A stretch of 64,000 nucleotides of DNA from Actinostola sp. cb2023 (GCA_033675265.1 JAUJYZ010001326.1:395501-459500), one strand, 5' to 3'; counted from the first letter of the stretch, positions 26,701 to 41,724 are shown. Translations and numbers: made by a program. The notes: generated by a model not told the origin, from the sequence alone.

Positions 26701-27490
26701 TAACTTCCTGATATAAAGAATTTGTTATAATAGTTATTGTTATAATAGATATTAGGCTATGTTTTCCACCGAGAGAATTTAATTATAGCCTGCCTGAATG
26801 AGATAGCATGAATTTATTAGCCTTTACATAAACGAGTGGAGGACTAGGTTCGAATCGTGACCGCAAAGCATCTATGGGTCATTTGATGGACAGGTCCGCC
26901 ATATTGAATGAACTGTTCTGTGTCTGTCGGATATCATTTTTGGCCAGAAATATATTTGCTTTGCTTGCTTTGAAATAGCTTATTTTAGAGTGCACGCCAT
27001 TGTCCACCCAAACAATCCATAGATGCTTTGTGGTCGCGGTCTAACGTGTTTTGGTAAAGACGAATTTATGATGTTGCTACCAGTGTTTATCAAGAAATAT
27101 GCCCTCACCCCTCTCCCCAAAGGGCGTTTTCTGGAGATTGTAACAGACTGGTATCTAACTATAATATATAAAGTTGATGAAACTTTGATATAAAAACTGA
27201 AAAAAAATCGAAAAAAAGAAATAATCGTTTTGTTGCTAGATTTCGCGGCAATTATGGCATTGTACTGCAATTGTAAAAGTATTAATCGATAAATAAATTG
27301 ATAATGTCGTTGCAAACTGTACGTCATAACTCGTGGGCTGGGTTAAGTGTACTGACCGGAAGTAACGTCAGTACTGAAAGGGCAGTTACGTTTTAAATTA
27401 CCATTCTACCGAGACGAGACGTTCCTCCGTTGTTGTCTAGCGCGTTCGAAGAACCACACAAATGAAGATTGAATTTCCCAGCCCAAAAAG
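26701..27490. other. Intergenic, 3' of ZSWIM8
   Basis: No gene is visible. An inverted pair GACCGCAAAGCATCTATGG (26860s) and CCATAGATGCTTTGTGGTCG (27017-27036) suggests one decayed foldback element. Confidence 0.45.
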
Positions 27491-27514
27491 TTTGTGATAA
27501 GCGGCCTTCTCTAC

Positions 27515-28775
27515 TAACCGCTCCTCTCCAATAACCGTCCCTCTCCAATAACCGTCCCCTCTCCAATAACCGTCCCCTCTCCAATAACCGTCCCCTCTCC
27601 AATAACCGTCCCTCTCCAATAACCGTCCCTCTCCAATAACCGTCCCTCTCCAATAACCGTCCCTCTCCAATAACCACCCCTCTCCAATAACCGTCCCTCT
27701 CCAATAACCGTCCCTCTCCAATAACCGTTTCTCCAATAACCGTCCCTCTCCAATAACCGTTCCTCCAATAACCGTTCCAATAACCGTCCCTCTCCAATAA
27801 CCGTCCCTCTCCAATAACCGTCCCTCTCCAATAACCTCCCTCCAATAACCGTCCCTCTCCAATAACCGTACCTCTCCAATAACCGTCCCTCTCCAATAAC
27901 CGTTCCTCCAATAACCGTTCCTCCAATAACCGTTCCTCCAATAACCGTCCCTCTCCAATAACCGTCCCTCTCCAATAACCGTCCCTCTCCAATAACCGTC
28001 CCTCTCCAATAACCGTTCCTCCAATAACCGTCCCTCTCCAATAACCGTCCCTCTCCAATAACCGTTCCTCCAATAACCGTCCCTCTCCAATAACCGTTCC
28101 TCCAATAACCGGCAATAACCGTCCCTCTCCAATAACCGTTCCTCCAATAACCGTCCCGTTCCAATAACCGTTCCTCTCCAATAACCGTCCCTCTCCAATA
28201 ACCGTTCCTCCAATAACCGTCCCTCTCCAATAACCGTCCCTCTCCAATAACCGTTCCTCCAATAACCGTTCCTCCAATAACCGTCCCTCTCCAGTACCGT
28301 CCCTCTCCAATAACCGTTCCTCCAATTACCGGCCGTCCCTCTCCAATAACCGTTCCTCCAATAACCGTTCCTCCAATAACCGTCCCTCTCCAATAAACGT
28401 TCCTCCAATAACCGTCCCTCTCCAATAACCGTCCCTCTCCAATAACCGTTCCTCCAATAACCGTCCCTCTCCAATAACCGTCCCTCGCCGGCAATAACCG
28501 TCCCTCTCCGGCAATAACCGTCCCTCTCCAATAACCACCCCTCTCTAATAACCACCCCTCTCCAATAACCACCCCTCTCCAATAACCACCCCTCTCCAAT
28601 AACCACCCCTCTCCAATAACCACCCCTCTCTAATAACCACCCCTCTCCAATAACCACCCCTCTCCAATACTCCAATAACCCCCTCTCCAATAACCACCCC
28701 TCTCCAATAACCACCCCTCTCCAATAACCACCCCTCTCCAATAACCACCCCTCTCCAATAACCACCCCTCTCCAA
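27515..28775. repeat. 1.25-kb minisatellite, unit 15-17 bp (CCCTCTCCAATAACCGT)
   Basis: Roughly 75 units. Variants: CCCTCTCCAATAACCGT (17), TCCTCCAATAACCGT (15) and, in the right quarter, CCCCTCTCCAATAACCA. All three minus-strand frames stay open because the unit lacks a stop in each, giving long repetitive frames (up to 511 codons) that I do not call as genes. Confidence 0.95.
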
Positions 28776-29480
28776 ACAAACGGCTCTGGAAACGTTTCTC
28801 TTGTGTGTGCAATCGTACCAACGTGCAATAAATACCATGACAAAGATAATATGGAGGAATGTTTTAGTTTGAAGTGTGTCTGTTGCCGGAACTGAATTAG
28901 CGCCTCTCGATCGAGTGCCTCCCGTTCCAGTAATCGCCCTTTGATACGGAGTGCTAAGTAACAGTAACCCAATGTAATGGACTTTGCCGAGTGCTGGATT
29001 TAATAAGCCCAAACAATCTGAATCTTTAATCGGTAATGCACGAGTTGCTTTACACTGATATAACGAAAAAGATAACAATTACTGTAGATAAACAGAAAAT
29101 AAAAAGATTTTCAAAAGTAGTTATATAAAATATTGTCCTTGCTCTAATACCAGGCATCAGGGAACACAAGATTCCACAAAAATTGAGGGAGAGGCAGGAA
29201 ACTACTGCGCACGTATAACCATCCCTAAGTGTCATATAGCATTATGTCATATGCTATTTATATATCTGCTCACCCCAGTCTCTCCGTCCTTCAGTATCTT
29301 CAGTATCTGCTTCTTCACAGGAAGGTCGATCACTTGCCGACTTGGTCAGTTCACAGCTTGAAAAACAACTGAAAATCAGTTACCGTTGATTGTCCTTTTA
29401 GTTGATTGTACTGTGCTTAAACCTAGAGTATTTTTAGTTTCATAATTGAGCTGCTGAAGCAATCGTTGGTGTCGTTCACG
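28776..29480. other. Intergenic and 5' region of the M28-like gene
   Basis: No gene is seen on either strand. The last 250 bases before the ATG at 29481 should contain the promoter. TTTATATATCTG at 29257-29268 is AT-rich but not a convincing TATA box. Confidence 0.4.
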
Positions 29481-32400
29481 ATGAGGATTTGTAGTCTGGG
29501 TGTGTTTGTCCTGTTTATGATCGAATATTCGCAAGGTAAAAACTGTTTTTTATTGATTCTTATTTAACTATTATATACTGAGTTAAATGACTTTAAAGCA
29601 ATAGAATTACGTAAGATGTCGCTGCATGATTCAAGTGGGATGTTTCTTGATGTTAAGAGCTTTCCCTCTGAACATTGTAATGTACATGTAGTTCAGACAT
29701 GGATTTGCAGCTGACAAATGCCGAAATGGAGCATCACACTTGATTGCAGCATTTTAATTACTTGTTGTCATCCGATGTTAGATCGTATAAAAACTTACAT
29801 ATGCTCATGACGAAGGGTTTTACCATTGTGTTAGTCAAGATTACATCTAAATGTATATCGATGCTATATGCATATATTATATTTTCTGTGGGATTTAAGA
29901 ACCTTCTGTGGTAAGATCACTTACATGTATATAAGCTTACTACTAAATATAAGCACCAGCTGTACTAATGGAAATGTATAGTCATCAAAGAGATGCATGG
30001 GACGCTTATTTACAAAATTTGAATTTTCAATGATTCTTTATGCCCATATAAGCTTACTACTATATGGAAATAAGCTTAACTAAATGAACCTTTGAACCTA
30101 TATATATAAATGTTTTATAAAGCCTTAATAAAATTAAGCCTCATAACCTAGCTGTCACCATTATTAGTAATTCAAGGGGGCAATTTTAGACTGTACATAT
30201 TTTACACAAATTAGGCGATTTTCATGATGGCGTCATATATGACTACAAGTACCAGAATGTTTTGGAAATTTTCTTTCTTCAGATTTTTATTCCCTCATGA
30301 GAATAGTAAGACAATTGGTGCTAATTATCTAATAAAAGAAAATGGGCAAAGCATTCTGGTACTTAATTGTAGTCATATGAAAATCTGCACCTATTGTATA
30401 TGATCGAATGACCTTTTTGGGTTTTGAAACAAGAAGACAAGAAGAATTGTTTTACATTTCAAATAAAATGGTCAATTAATTAAGTGTTCAGATTTATTAT
30501 TAAATAAGAATTAATATTCAAGGGATTGAATGCTGTTATATACAGATATCAAAGCAAGATAGATCATACAAAGTACATGGTTCAATCATGCATGTTATGA
30601 TCCAATATAATACGTGACTAATTATATTGCTTAATAATGGTGATGTAAATTTCCTCAACGTAATAGAATCCTTCATCCGTGTAGAGCACTTCCACATGTA
30701 TAGTATTCATATTTTATTCATATGTCGATATATGCATGACTGCTTATTAAAGTACGATACAAGTTAAGTCACAAGGTTTATAATTGAAGTGTATATGTGT
30801 TCCATCGAGCACTTGTTTTGTACATGTATCAGTTGTATATATAGACACATGTGGTTTAGATCCCTCTTTTTAATACTACTGGGTTAATTTTTACTGTCAT
30901 GCCACGGTACTATCTGTATACATGCATGATTACATGCATGACTGTATATATACACATCTACATAGTTCTTAATTAACTCACAGCATGGAGCTACATGTAG
31001 GTGCATGTGCCCACAGTTGTCTCTAGACAATAATATATACACTGCATGTAGTCATGTCTGCATACATGTACATATACATGTACGTACATCTAATCTATGT
31101 AGTTCTTAACTCACAGTTATTGTATTGTATTAGTTACTCTAGACTGTCGATATAGTCATGTACGTCTGCATACATGTACATATACACGTACGTATATCTA
31201 TGTAGTTCTTAACTCACAGTTATTGTATTGTATTAGTTACTCTAGACTGTCAATATAGTCATGTCTGCATACATGTACATATACATGTACGTACATCTAT
31301 GTAGTTCTTAACTCACAGTTATTGTATTGTATTAGTTACTCTAGACTGTCAATATAGTCATGTCTGCATACATGTACATATACATGTACGTACATCTAAT
31401 CTATGTAGTTCTTAACTCACAGTTATTGTATTGTATTAGTTACTCTAGACTGTCAATATAGTCATGTCTGCATACATGTACATATACATGTACGTACATC
31501 TATGTAGTTCTTAACTCACAGTTATTGTATTGTATTAGTTACTCTAGACTGTCAATATAGTCATGTCTGCATACATGTACATATACATGTACGTACATCT
31601 AATCTATGTAGTTCTTAACTCACAGTTATTGTATTGTATTAGTTACTCTAGACTGTCAATATAGTCATGTCTGCATACATGTACATATACATGTACGTAC
31701 ATCTAATCTATGTAGTTCTTAACTCACAGTTATTGTATTGTATTAGTTACTCTAGACTGTCAATATAGTCATGTCTGCATACATGTACATATACATGTAC
31801 GTACATCTAATCTATGTAGTTCTTAACTCACAGTTATTGTATTGTATTAGTTACTCTAGACTGTCAATATAGTCATGTCTGCATACATGTACATATACAT
31901 GTACGTACATCTATGTAGTTCTTAACTCACAGTTATTGTATTGTATTAGTTACTCTAGACTGTCAATATAGTCATGTCTGCATACATGTACATATACATG
32001 TACGTACATCTAATCTATGTAGTTCTTAACTCACAGTTATTGTATTGTATTAGTTACTCTAGACTGTCAATATAGTCATGTCTGCATACATGTACATATA
32101 CATGTACGTACATCTATGTAGTTCTTAACTCACAGTTATTGTATTGTCAGTATTAGTTACTCTAGACTGTCAATATAGTCATGTCTGCATACATGTACAT
32201 ATACGTACATCTAATCTATGTAGTTCTTAACTCACAGTTATTGTATTGTATTAGTTACTCTAGACTGTCAATATATAGTCATGTCTGCATACATGTACAT
32301 ATACATGTACGTACATCTATGTAGTTCTTAACTCGCAGTTATTGTATTGTATTAGTTACTCTAGACTGTCAATATAGTCATGTCTGCATACATGTACATA

Positions 32401-35400
32401 TACGTACATCTAATCTATGTAGTTCTTAACTCACAGTTATTGTATTGTATTAGTTACTCTAGACTGTCAATATAGTCATGTCTGCATACATGTACATATA
32501 CATGTACGTACATCTATGTAGTTCTTAAACTCACAGTTATTGTATTGTATTAGTTACTCTAGACTGTCAATATATAGTCATGTCTGCATACATGTACATA
32601 TACGTACATCTAATCTATGTAGTTCTTAACTCACAGTTATTGTATTGTATTAGCTGGTTACTCTAGACTGTCAATATAGTCATGTCTGCATACATGTACA
32701 TATACATGTACGTACATCTAATCTATGTAGTTCTTAACTCACAGTTAGTGTATTGTATTAGTTACTCTAGACTGTCAATATAGTCATGTCTGCATACATG
32801 TACATATACATGTACGTACATCTATGTAGTTCTTAACTCACAGTTATTGTATTGTATTAGTTACTCTAGACTGTCAATATAGTCATGTCTGCATACATGT
32901 ACATATACATGATTGTACGTACATCTATGTAGTTCTTAACTCACAGTTATTGTTCAGTATTGTATTAGTTACTCTAGACTGTCAATATAGTCATGTCTGC
33001 ATACATGTACATATACGTACATCTAATCTATGTAGTTCTTAACTCACAGTTATTGTATTGTATTAGTTACTCTAGACTGTCAATATAGTCATGTCTGCAT
33101 ACATGTACATATACATGTACGTACATCTATGTAGTTCTTAACTCACAGTTATTGTATTGTATTAGTTACTCTAGACTGTCAATATAGTCATGTCTGCATA
33201 CATGTACATATACATGTACGTACATCTATGTAGTTCTTAACTCACAGTTATTGTATTGTATTAGTTACTCTAGACTGTCAATATAGTCATGTCTGCATAC
33301 ATGTACATATACATGTACGTACATCTATGTAGTTCTTAACTCACAGTTATTGTATTGTATTAGTTACTCTAGACTGTCAATATAGTCATGTCTGCATACA
33401 TGTACATATACACGTACGTATATCTATGTAGTTCTTAACTCACAGTTATTGTATTGTATTATAGTTACTCTAGACTGTCAATATAGTCATGTCTGCATAC
33501 ATGTACATATACATGTACGTACATCTAATCTATGTAGTTCTTAACTCACAGTTATTGTATTGTATTAGTTACTCTAGACTGTCAATATAGTCATGTCTGC
33601 ATACATGTACATATACACGTACGTACATCTATGTAGTTCTTAACTCACAGTTATTGTATTGTGTTAGTTACTCTAGACTGTCAATATAGTCATGTCTGCA
33701 TACATGTACATATACATGTACGTACATCTATGTAGTTCTTAACTCACAGTTATTGTATTGTATTAGTTACTCTAGACTGTCAATATAGTCATGTCTGCAT
33801 ACATGTACATATACACGTACGTATATCTATGTAGTTCTTAACTCACAGTTATTGTATTGTATTATAGTTACTCTAGACTGTCAATATAGTCATGTCTGCA
33901 TACATGTACATATACATGTACGTACATCTAATCTATGTAGTTCTTAACTCACAGTTATTGTATTGTATTAGTTACTCTAGACTGTCAATATAGTCATGTC
34001 TGCATACATGTACATATACACGTACGTATATCTAGTATGTAGTTCTTAACTCACAGTTATTGTATTGTATTAGTTACTCTAGACTGTCAATATAGTCATG
34101 TCTGCATACATGTACATATACGTACATCTAATCTATGTAGTTCTTAACTCACAGTTATTGTATTGTATTAGTTACTCTAGACTGTCAATATATAGTCATG
34201 TCTGCATACATGTACATATACATGTACGTACATCTATGTAGTTCTTAACTCGCAGTTATTGTATTGTATTAGTTACTCTAGACTGTCAATATAGTCATGT
34301 CTGCATACATGTACATATACGTACATCTAATCTATGTAGTTCTTAACTCACAGTTATTGTATTGTATTAGTTACTCTAGACTGTCAATATAGTCATGTCT
34401 GCATACATGTACATATACATGTACGTACATCTATGTAGTTCTTAACTCACAGTTATTGTATTGTATTAGTTACTCTAGACTGTCAATATATAGTCATGTC
34501 TGCATACATGTACATATACGTACATCTAATCTATGTAGTTCTTAACTCACAGTTATTGTATTGTATTAGCTGGTTACTCTAGACTGTCAATATAGTCATG
34601 TCTGCATACATGTACATATACATGTACGTACATCTAATCTATGTAGTTCTTAACTCACAGTTAGTGTATTGTATTAGTTACTCTAGACTGTCAATATAGT
34701 CATGTCTGCATACATGTACATATACATGTACGTACATCTATGTAGTTCTTAACTCACAGTTATTGTATTGTATTAGTTACTCTAGACTGTCAATATAGTC
34801 ATGTCTGCATACATGTACATATACATGATTGTACGTACATCTATGTAGTTCTTAACTCACAGTTATTGTTCAGTATTGTGTATTAGTTACTCTAGACTGT
34901 CAATATAGTCATGTCTGCATACATGTACATATACGTACATCTAATCTATGTAGTTCTTAACTCACAGTTATTGTATTGTATTAGTTACTCTAGACTGTCA
35001 ATATAGTCATGTCTGCATACATGTACATATACATGTACGTACATCTATGTAGTTCTTAACTCACAGTTATTGTATTGTATTAGTTACTCTAGACTGTCAA
35101 TATAGTCATGTCTGCATACATGTACATATACATGTACGTACATCTATGTAGTTCTTAACTCACAGTTATTGTATTGTATTAGTTACTCTAGACTGTCAAT
35201 ATAGTCATGTCTGCATACATGTACATATACATGTACGTACATCTATGTAGTTCTTAACTCACAGTTATTGTATTGTATTAGTTACTCTAGACTGTCAATA
35301 TAGTCATGTCTGCATACATGTACATATACACGTACGTATATCTATGTAGTTCTTAACTCACAGTTATTGTATTGTATTATAGTTACTCTAGACTGTCAAT

Positions 35401-38400
35401 ATAGTCATGTCTGCATACATGTACATATACATGTACGTACATCTAATCTATGTAGTTCTTAACTCACAGTTATTGTATTGTATTAGTTACTCTAGACTGT
35501 CAATATAGTCATGTCTGCATACATGTACATATACACGTACGTACATCTATGTAGTTCTTAACTCACAGTTATTGTATTGTATTAGTTACTCTAGACTGTC
35601 AATATAGTCATGTCTGCATACATGTACATATACATGTACGTACATCTATGTAGTTCTTAACTCACAGTTATTGTATTGTATTAGTTACTCGATCTAGACT
35701 GTCAATATAGTCATGTCTGCATACATGTACATATACACGTACGTATATCTATGTAGTTCTTAACTCACAGTTATTGTATTGTATTGTATTAGTTACTCTA
35801 GACTGTCAATATAGTCATGTCTGCATACATGTACATATACATGTACGTACATCTAATCTATGTAGTTCTTAACTCACAGTTATTGTATTGTATTAGTTAC
35901 TCTAGACTGTCAATATAGTCATGTCTGCATACATGTACATATACACGTACGTATATCTAGTATGTAGTTCTTAACTCACAGTTATTGTATTGTATTAGTT
36001 ACTCTAGACTGTCAATATAGTCATGTCTGCATACATGTACATATACGTACATCTAATCTATGTAGTTCTTAACTCACAGTTATTGTATTGTATTAGTTAC
36101 TCTAGACTGTCAATATAGTCATGTCTGCATACATGTACATATACATGTACGTACATCTATGTAGTTCTTAACTCACAGTTATTGTATTGTATTAGTTACT
36201 CTAGACTGTCAATATAGTCATGTCTGCATACATGTACATATACACGTACGTATATCTATGTAGTTCTTAACTCACAGTTATTGTATTGTATTAGTTACTC
36301 TAGACTGTCAATATAGTCATGTCTGCATACTTGTACATATACATGTACGTACATCTAATCTATGTAGTTCTTAACTCACAGTTATTGTATTGTATTAGTT
36401 ACTCTAGACTGTCAATATAGTCATGTCTGCATACATGTACATATACACGTACGTATATCTATGTAGTTCTTACATTTGTAACTCACAGTTATTGTATTAG
36501 TTACTCTAGACTGTCTGCATACATGTGTATAATGTAACTTAATATAATAAATTATAAACATTAACAGTTATGTTAATTAAATAAATCCAGGACTCAGAGC
36601 AAATGAGTGTCATTATCACTAGATATTTCAACTGTACATATCTCAATCACAGCCTTTAATTATCAGTGATGTGAATATGTATGTGAGTTACGTGACAAGT
36701 CGTCACATGGCATTTTAAAACAGTTATAGTTAAAATATACAGTGTACATGTGACAAACTAGAGATGCATAGCTAGGTGTGTATACGTGCATATACCTTTG
36801 AACTCTGATGAACATTCAGAGAAATTAAAACTAAAACACTCAGTCAAGTCTTGAACAAATCTTTGATCTGGCTCTTTATGCAATATATATAGATACAAAA
36901 TATATGAGCAGCCGGAACATATGGGAATGTTGAGCTGCACACAGATGCAAATATTGTGTGTGACTTATTTAATAACCATCATTATCATTCACATTATTTT
37001 CTCCAGGATTTTCATTGGTCGAGAGACAATTAACTACGTCACTGCAGATCCATCAAACTTCCTGCTCGATTTTTTCTTGATTTTTTTCCTGCCTTTGGCA
37101 TCAGCAAATAATTATTCTGCTCGCCACTGACAATTCACAATATTTTGCTCAACCTCGTCCAATATAATTGCTAATTTTGGTGTTCTTTTCCAGGTGTTGC
37201 ATTTCCAGCTGCCATCAAGACTAAGTATGAAACTTACCTGAAGGAGTTTGATAATAAGCGTGGCCATGTTCCCTTCTCACCAGACCTCGATGCCAACAGG
37301 CACAAAATTACTATGTTTATGAAGTCAAAGTTTGAAGCTGCTGGACTGCATGTTTCTTTACAGAACTTTTCTTCCATGGATACTAGTACAGGAAAGGTAA
37401 AATATGACATTTGTTTGAAGATTTCATTGGCTACGAGGTCAGAAGCTAATAAATGATTGTTATAAGATTCGTTTTCGTATGAGTGGGAAACCTACGGCAC
37501 GGAGTTACAGTCATGGTACGGAATCGAAGACATCTATTCAACCAATCACAGCGTGCAAAATCATTGCTCAACCAATCAGAATGCTTGGAAACCACATGAT
37601 CATGGTGTGATGCTGTCACAGCATGAACCGTACCATACGTAACTACCATATTCACCGGCGTATAAGCCGCACTCGCAGATAAGCCGCACCCCGAGTTTAG
37701 CAATGCAAATTTTGGAAAAAAATGTTTTTTTACTCAGGCACTTCTGGAGGAAGCCCGAGTTATAAAATGGGCATTCTTTTTTATCCATTGGCCATAAATG
37801 GGTCAAATAGTTTCCGAGCGCATATCGAATTAAATCCGAAGTATTATTGCTTGGGCCGAAGGGCTCCAAGCTGCTCAGTCTCGTGCAGTTCACATCATAC
37901 AACGAGCACAACCGAACTCCTTACAGTTAGTTATCGGGATATGTTCGTATTACATGTAAATTGGAACGATACAGAGAAGATTAGTAAGTTATCAGTTCTA
38001 AAATCTAAGGTTCGTTAGCGTGCACGTGAGAATGTTATGTTTGAGACACTTGATTGACACATGTTGTGTTAGCACGTGAACCAACCCGCTCATCAATGAA
38101 AAACACTTTAGCAAACCATTAGGTCGTGTAGTAAAACCGTTAGCACGATTGTTAAACTGTCTGAAAAGGTGTTAGCACTCGTTAATTTGCCTGTTTAACG
38201 TCTAACCAATGGCCAATGCTTTTTGGAGTAACTAATAGTAATAAACACACGAATGATGTGCATAAAGTGTGTAAAAAAGAAAAATTAAAAGAGGTTTAGA
38301 ACCTCAATGACCTAATAATGAGATGTACATACTCTTTTATACTTTCATGTTAATTTTATGTAAATTTCTGGTACCAATTCCCGATGTTCTCGCAGATACA

Positions 38401-41400
38401 GTAAGCTGCACCCCCAACTTTGGATCGCGATTTTTGGAAAAAAAGTGTGGCTTATACGCCGGTGAATACGGTACTTAATTCCCACTCAAACGACTCAATA
38501 GATACACTCATTTCAATAAAGTTAGTCACCCGTAAAGCTTCGAAGGTGAAGGACCATGGGCACATACATTTTAACCAACCCAGGATCCTCATCGGTCTCA
38601 CCTTCGAAGCTTTACGGGTGACTAACTTTATCGAAATGAGTGTATACAATCATATGTAGGGTAAGCTATAGGATCAGGATGGGTCGACAAACATGCCTAA
38701 ATATTTAGCCTGAGAACAATCATAATCCAATTTAAATGCGAGCTGCTAACAGACAAGTCATTACAAAATGAGTGGCCATTTTGTATCAGTAGATACATTT
38801 TTTTCCACTGAATGATGTAATAGTCCCTTTTCGCATTCACAAATCCCGTTGTAAACCGCTGTACTTATTGACTGTCAGATGCATTGGTACAGGGTTAGCC
38901 TCGAGTCAGTGTAAATTATTCACAAATATCAACAAAAACACACACAAAATTTTGACATGAAACAATAGAAACATTTTTGAATTGCACGGACTGTTTTCTG
39001 AATCGAGGCTAAGCCTGTACAAATGCGTCTTTTGTCAAGGACAGCGGTCATCTCTAAACAACGCGAAACTGGAGTATTATGACCCAAGCTGTGTGTACAT
39101 GTAGGAGTCGCAGGCCACAAAAAGAGGATCAGTACATGTATGGACTACATGAACAAATGACATTACATGTACATGTAATAACTTGTATTATCATATTCAT
39201 TAATAATTATTGTGAAAACACAATAGAAATCATAACCGTGGCAGAGCTTGTATATTTGATACAAAATCGTTCTCATTTACATCAACTTTAAGTTGGATTT
39301 TCTCGGCCAAACTTACTGGTATCTTGAAAATTATAGTAGAACATGATTTTATACATCTGTGGATATGATAAGTCTGATATAATATTCACATCTGTGTTGT
39401 ATGAGATCTACAATATATTATATATCTCAAACAACACAGCCGCTCATATTGTTTCTATTACATAAATGTTTAGGTGTGTATGGAAAGTTATGGGCTGCTA
39501 ATTGGCCAATCACAATTCACCAAGTTTCTTTGCCATCTAATAAATGTTATTAATAATAATTATTAATAATTAACAAAGTGTTTGTTTCATAGCCTGCAAA
39601 TGGCACCAATGTTATAGCTATTCTACGAGGAACAACATATTCAACACCACAAGATGAAGCCATTATCATTGCAGCACACATAGATACTTTTGGACGAGAT
39701 GCTGGTGGTGTTAATAATGACGGTTCAGGTTTGGTGGGACTCCTGGCCATTGCTGAGGATCTTACAGGTATGTCACATCAGAAGTCAAAGATAAAGTCAG
39801 CTCAAGTGGTTTCACACAGCCAGTATTTCACTTCACTTTCTAGATACAGCATGATTGGCATGAAGCAACAAGGATGTTGTTAAGTCTTAACATAAGACAT
39901 GATAAATGTCAATTAATTCCATATATAGCTAATTGCATAATCGTTGTCGGGTCGAAAATCATAAATCATAGAAGCTGAGACCGCAAGGATGGATGGGAAA
40001 TCAGTTCATGAGCCGCATTACATGCAGATATATTCAATGTTCTCGTAGTTTTGAAGAAATATGAGCTATTTAATTAAGATCCTACAAGTCTGGATAAAAA
40101 GGTCTTTGATTTGACGGTGTTATTTGAGAGTTTTAATTTCCCAGAATTCCTTTTGGTCATAGCTTTCATGATTTTCAACCCGACAACGATTATGCAATTA
40201 GCTATATATATACCTACATGTAGTTAGTTGTGTTAGTAAAATGTCAGCTAGTTTATGGGAAGTCACAGTTCAATTCATGGCCATGCATTCATTGCAGGCC
40301 TCGTCTCCTTTCTACATGTAGCTAGCTATAACCAGTAAAGGCTGAGGCATAAAGTTAAGGACCTGTTGTGCGATTTTGGAAAGATTATCTCTCTGCACAA
40401 ACAAACAAACTCAGCCTTTAAGCACTGGCAAGCTTTGATGGTTGTAAACAAGCTACTTAATGTACAATCCATGAGTTCAACTGGTTGCAGACATTTATAG
40501 TTTACAATATCTCAGAATATCATAAATGAGTATCATATTATACATACTTTGCAGTAGCTTGTGCTCTCAGTGCTTCTACAAGAAAACTTAATCAGATTGA
40601 ACAGTCTTTGCACCTCTGTAAAGTGCATTGGAATATACATGTACATTTTATTGTTCTTACTAGGCCCTGCGAATTGCACCAGAAACAAGACTGTGGTTTT
40701 CGCTGCCTTTGACAGATCTGAAACTGAAAACATTGGACCAAGCCTAACTTACTGCAACAAAAGTTGCGGTAGCATTCATTTTATTAAGAACATTGCATCG
40801 TTCATCAGCAGTGGTAAGATCAAACTGGCCATGGTGTTGGACTGTTTGGCAAATTTTGATGACAAGATAAGCACACAGTACTGGCCTCCTGTGTTGGGCA
40901 AATATTTTAGAAACACTGTTGAGGAAAATACAATGGTCGATGCATATGGAGACTTTCTTGCAGTGACTGGACGTAACAACGAGAAGTCATACATAGAGGA
41001 ATTTGCAAAGATCTACGATGCATCTAAAGTTGAAGGAGCCTTCCAGATCACAAAATTGCAGTGGAATATTCAAGGAATCCCTAATGCTGGAAACAGGTCA
41101 AACCTGATTGCGGCATTCAAAGATGGAGATCATATTAGGTTAGTACATGATGGCTTCTACTAAGATACCCACTAAGATACCCTACCCTACCCTACCCTAC
41201 CCTACCCTACCCTACCCTACCCTACCCTACCCTACCCTACCCTACCCTACCCTACCCTACCCTACCCTACCCTACCCTACCCTACCCTACCCTACATTAC
41301 CCTACCCTACCCTACCCTACCCTACCCTACCCTACCCTACCCTTCATGCACTCATCTTGATGGTGAAATGATCTATTTTTCGTGTTAGTTTCTGGGATTC

Positions 41401-41693
41401 CAACATTAATGCCATCCTACTGACAGACACATGTTACAACCGTGACTGGATGAGAGGAAACTGCAAGACCACCAGCAGTTGTGATACTATAGGCAAAATT
41501 GATGACAAGGGTTACAGCTTTATGTACAATGCGCTGTATGCAGCAACCAAGCTCATCACTAAGAACACTTGTACAGGTAAACAGGGGGGGAAAGGTAGTT
41601 ACTTTACTTCAATAACGCGGGAAGTGGTTGCTCAATCTCCCGAGCCAGGGGCTCATGTATAAAACACTTGAAGGTGCGCCCATTTGCCCTCCA

Positions 41694-41724
<31 letters not shown>

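Noticed and set aside
27393..28972. Minus-strand frames up to 511 codons (YWRGTVIGEG-type repeats)
   Set aside because: All three frames are open because the 15-17-bp unit contains no stop in any frame. There is no conserved flanking domain and no signal of a gene.
31070..36480. CRISPR-like regular repeats
   Set aside because: Units are contiguous, with no unique spacers between identical repeats, and the context is a eukaryotic intron.
37600..38018. Frames of about 100 codons on both strands
   Set aside because: They lie within a nested MITE, show no conserved motif and start inside its terminus.
41168..41342. Interstitial telomere or chromosome end
   Set aside because: The repeat is the pentamer CCCTA, short, internal to a gene and flanked by exons of the same gene.
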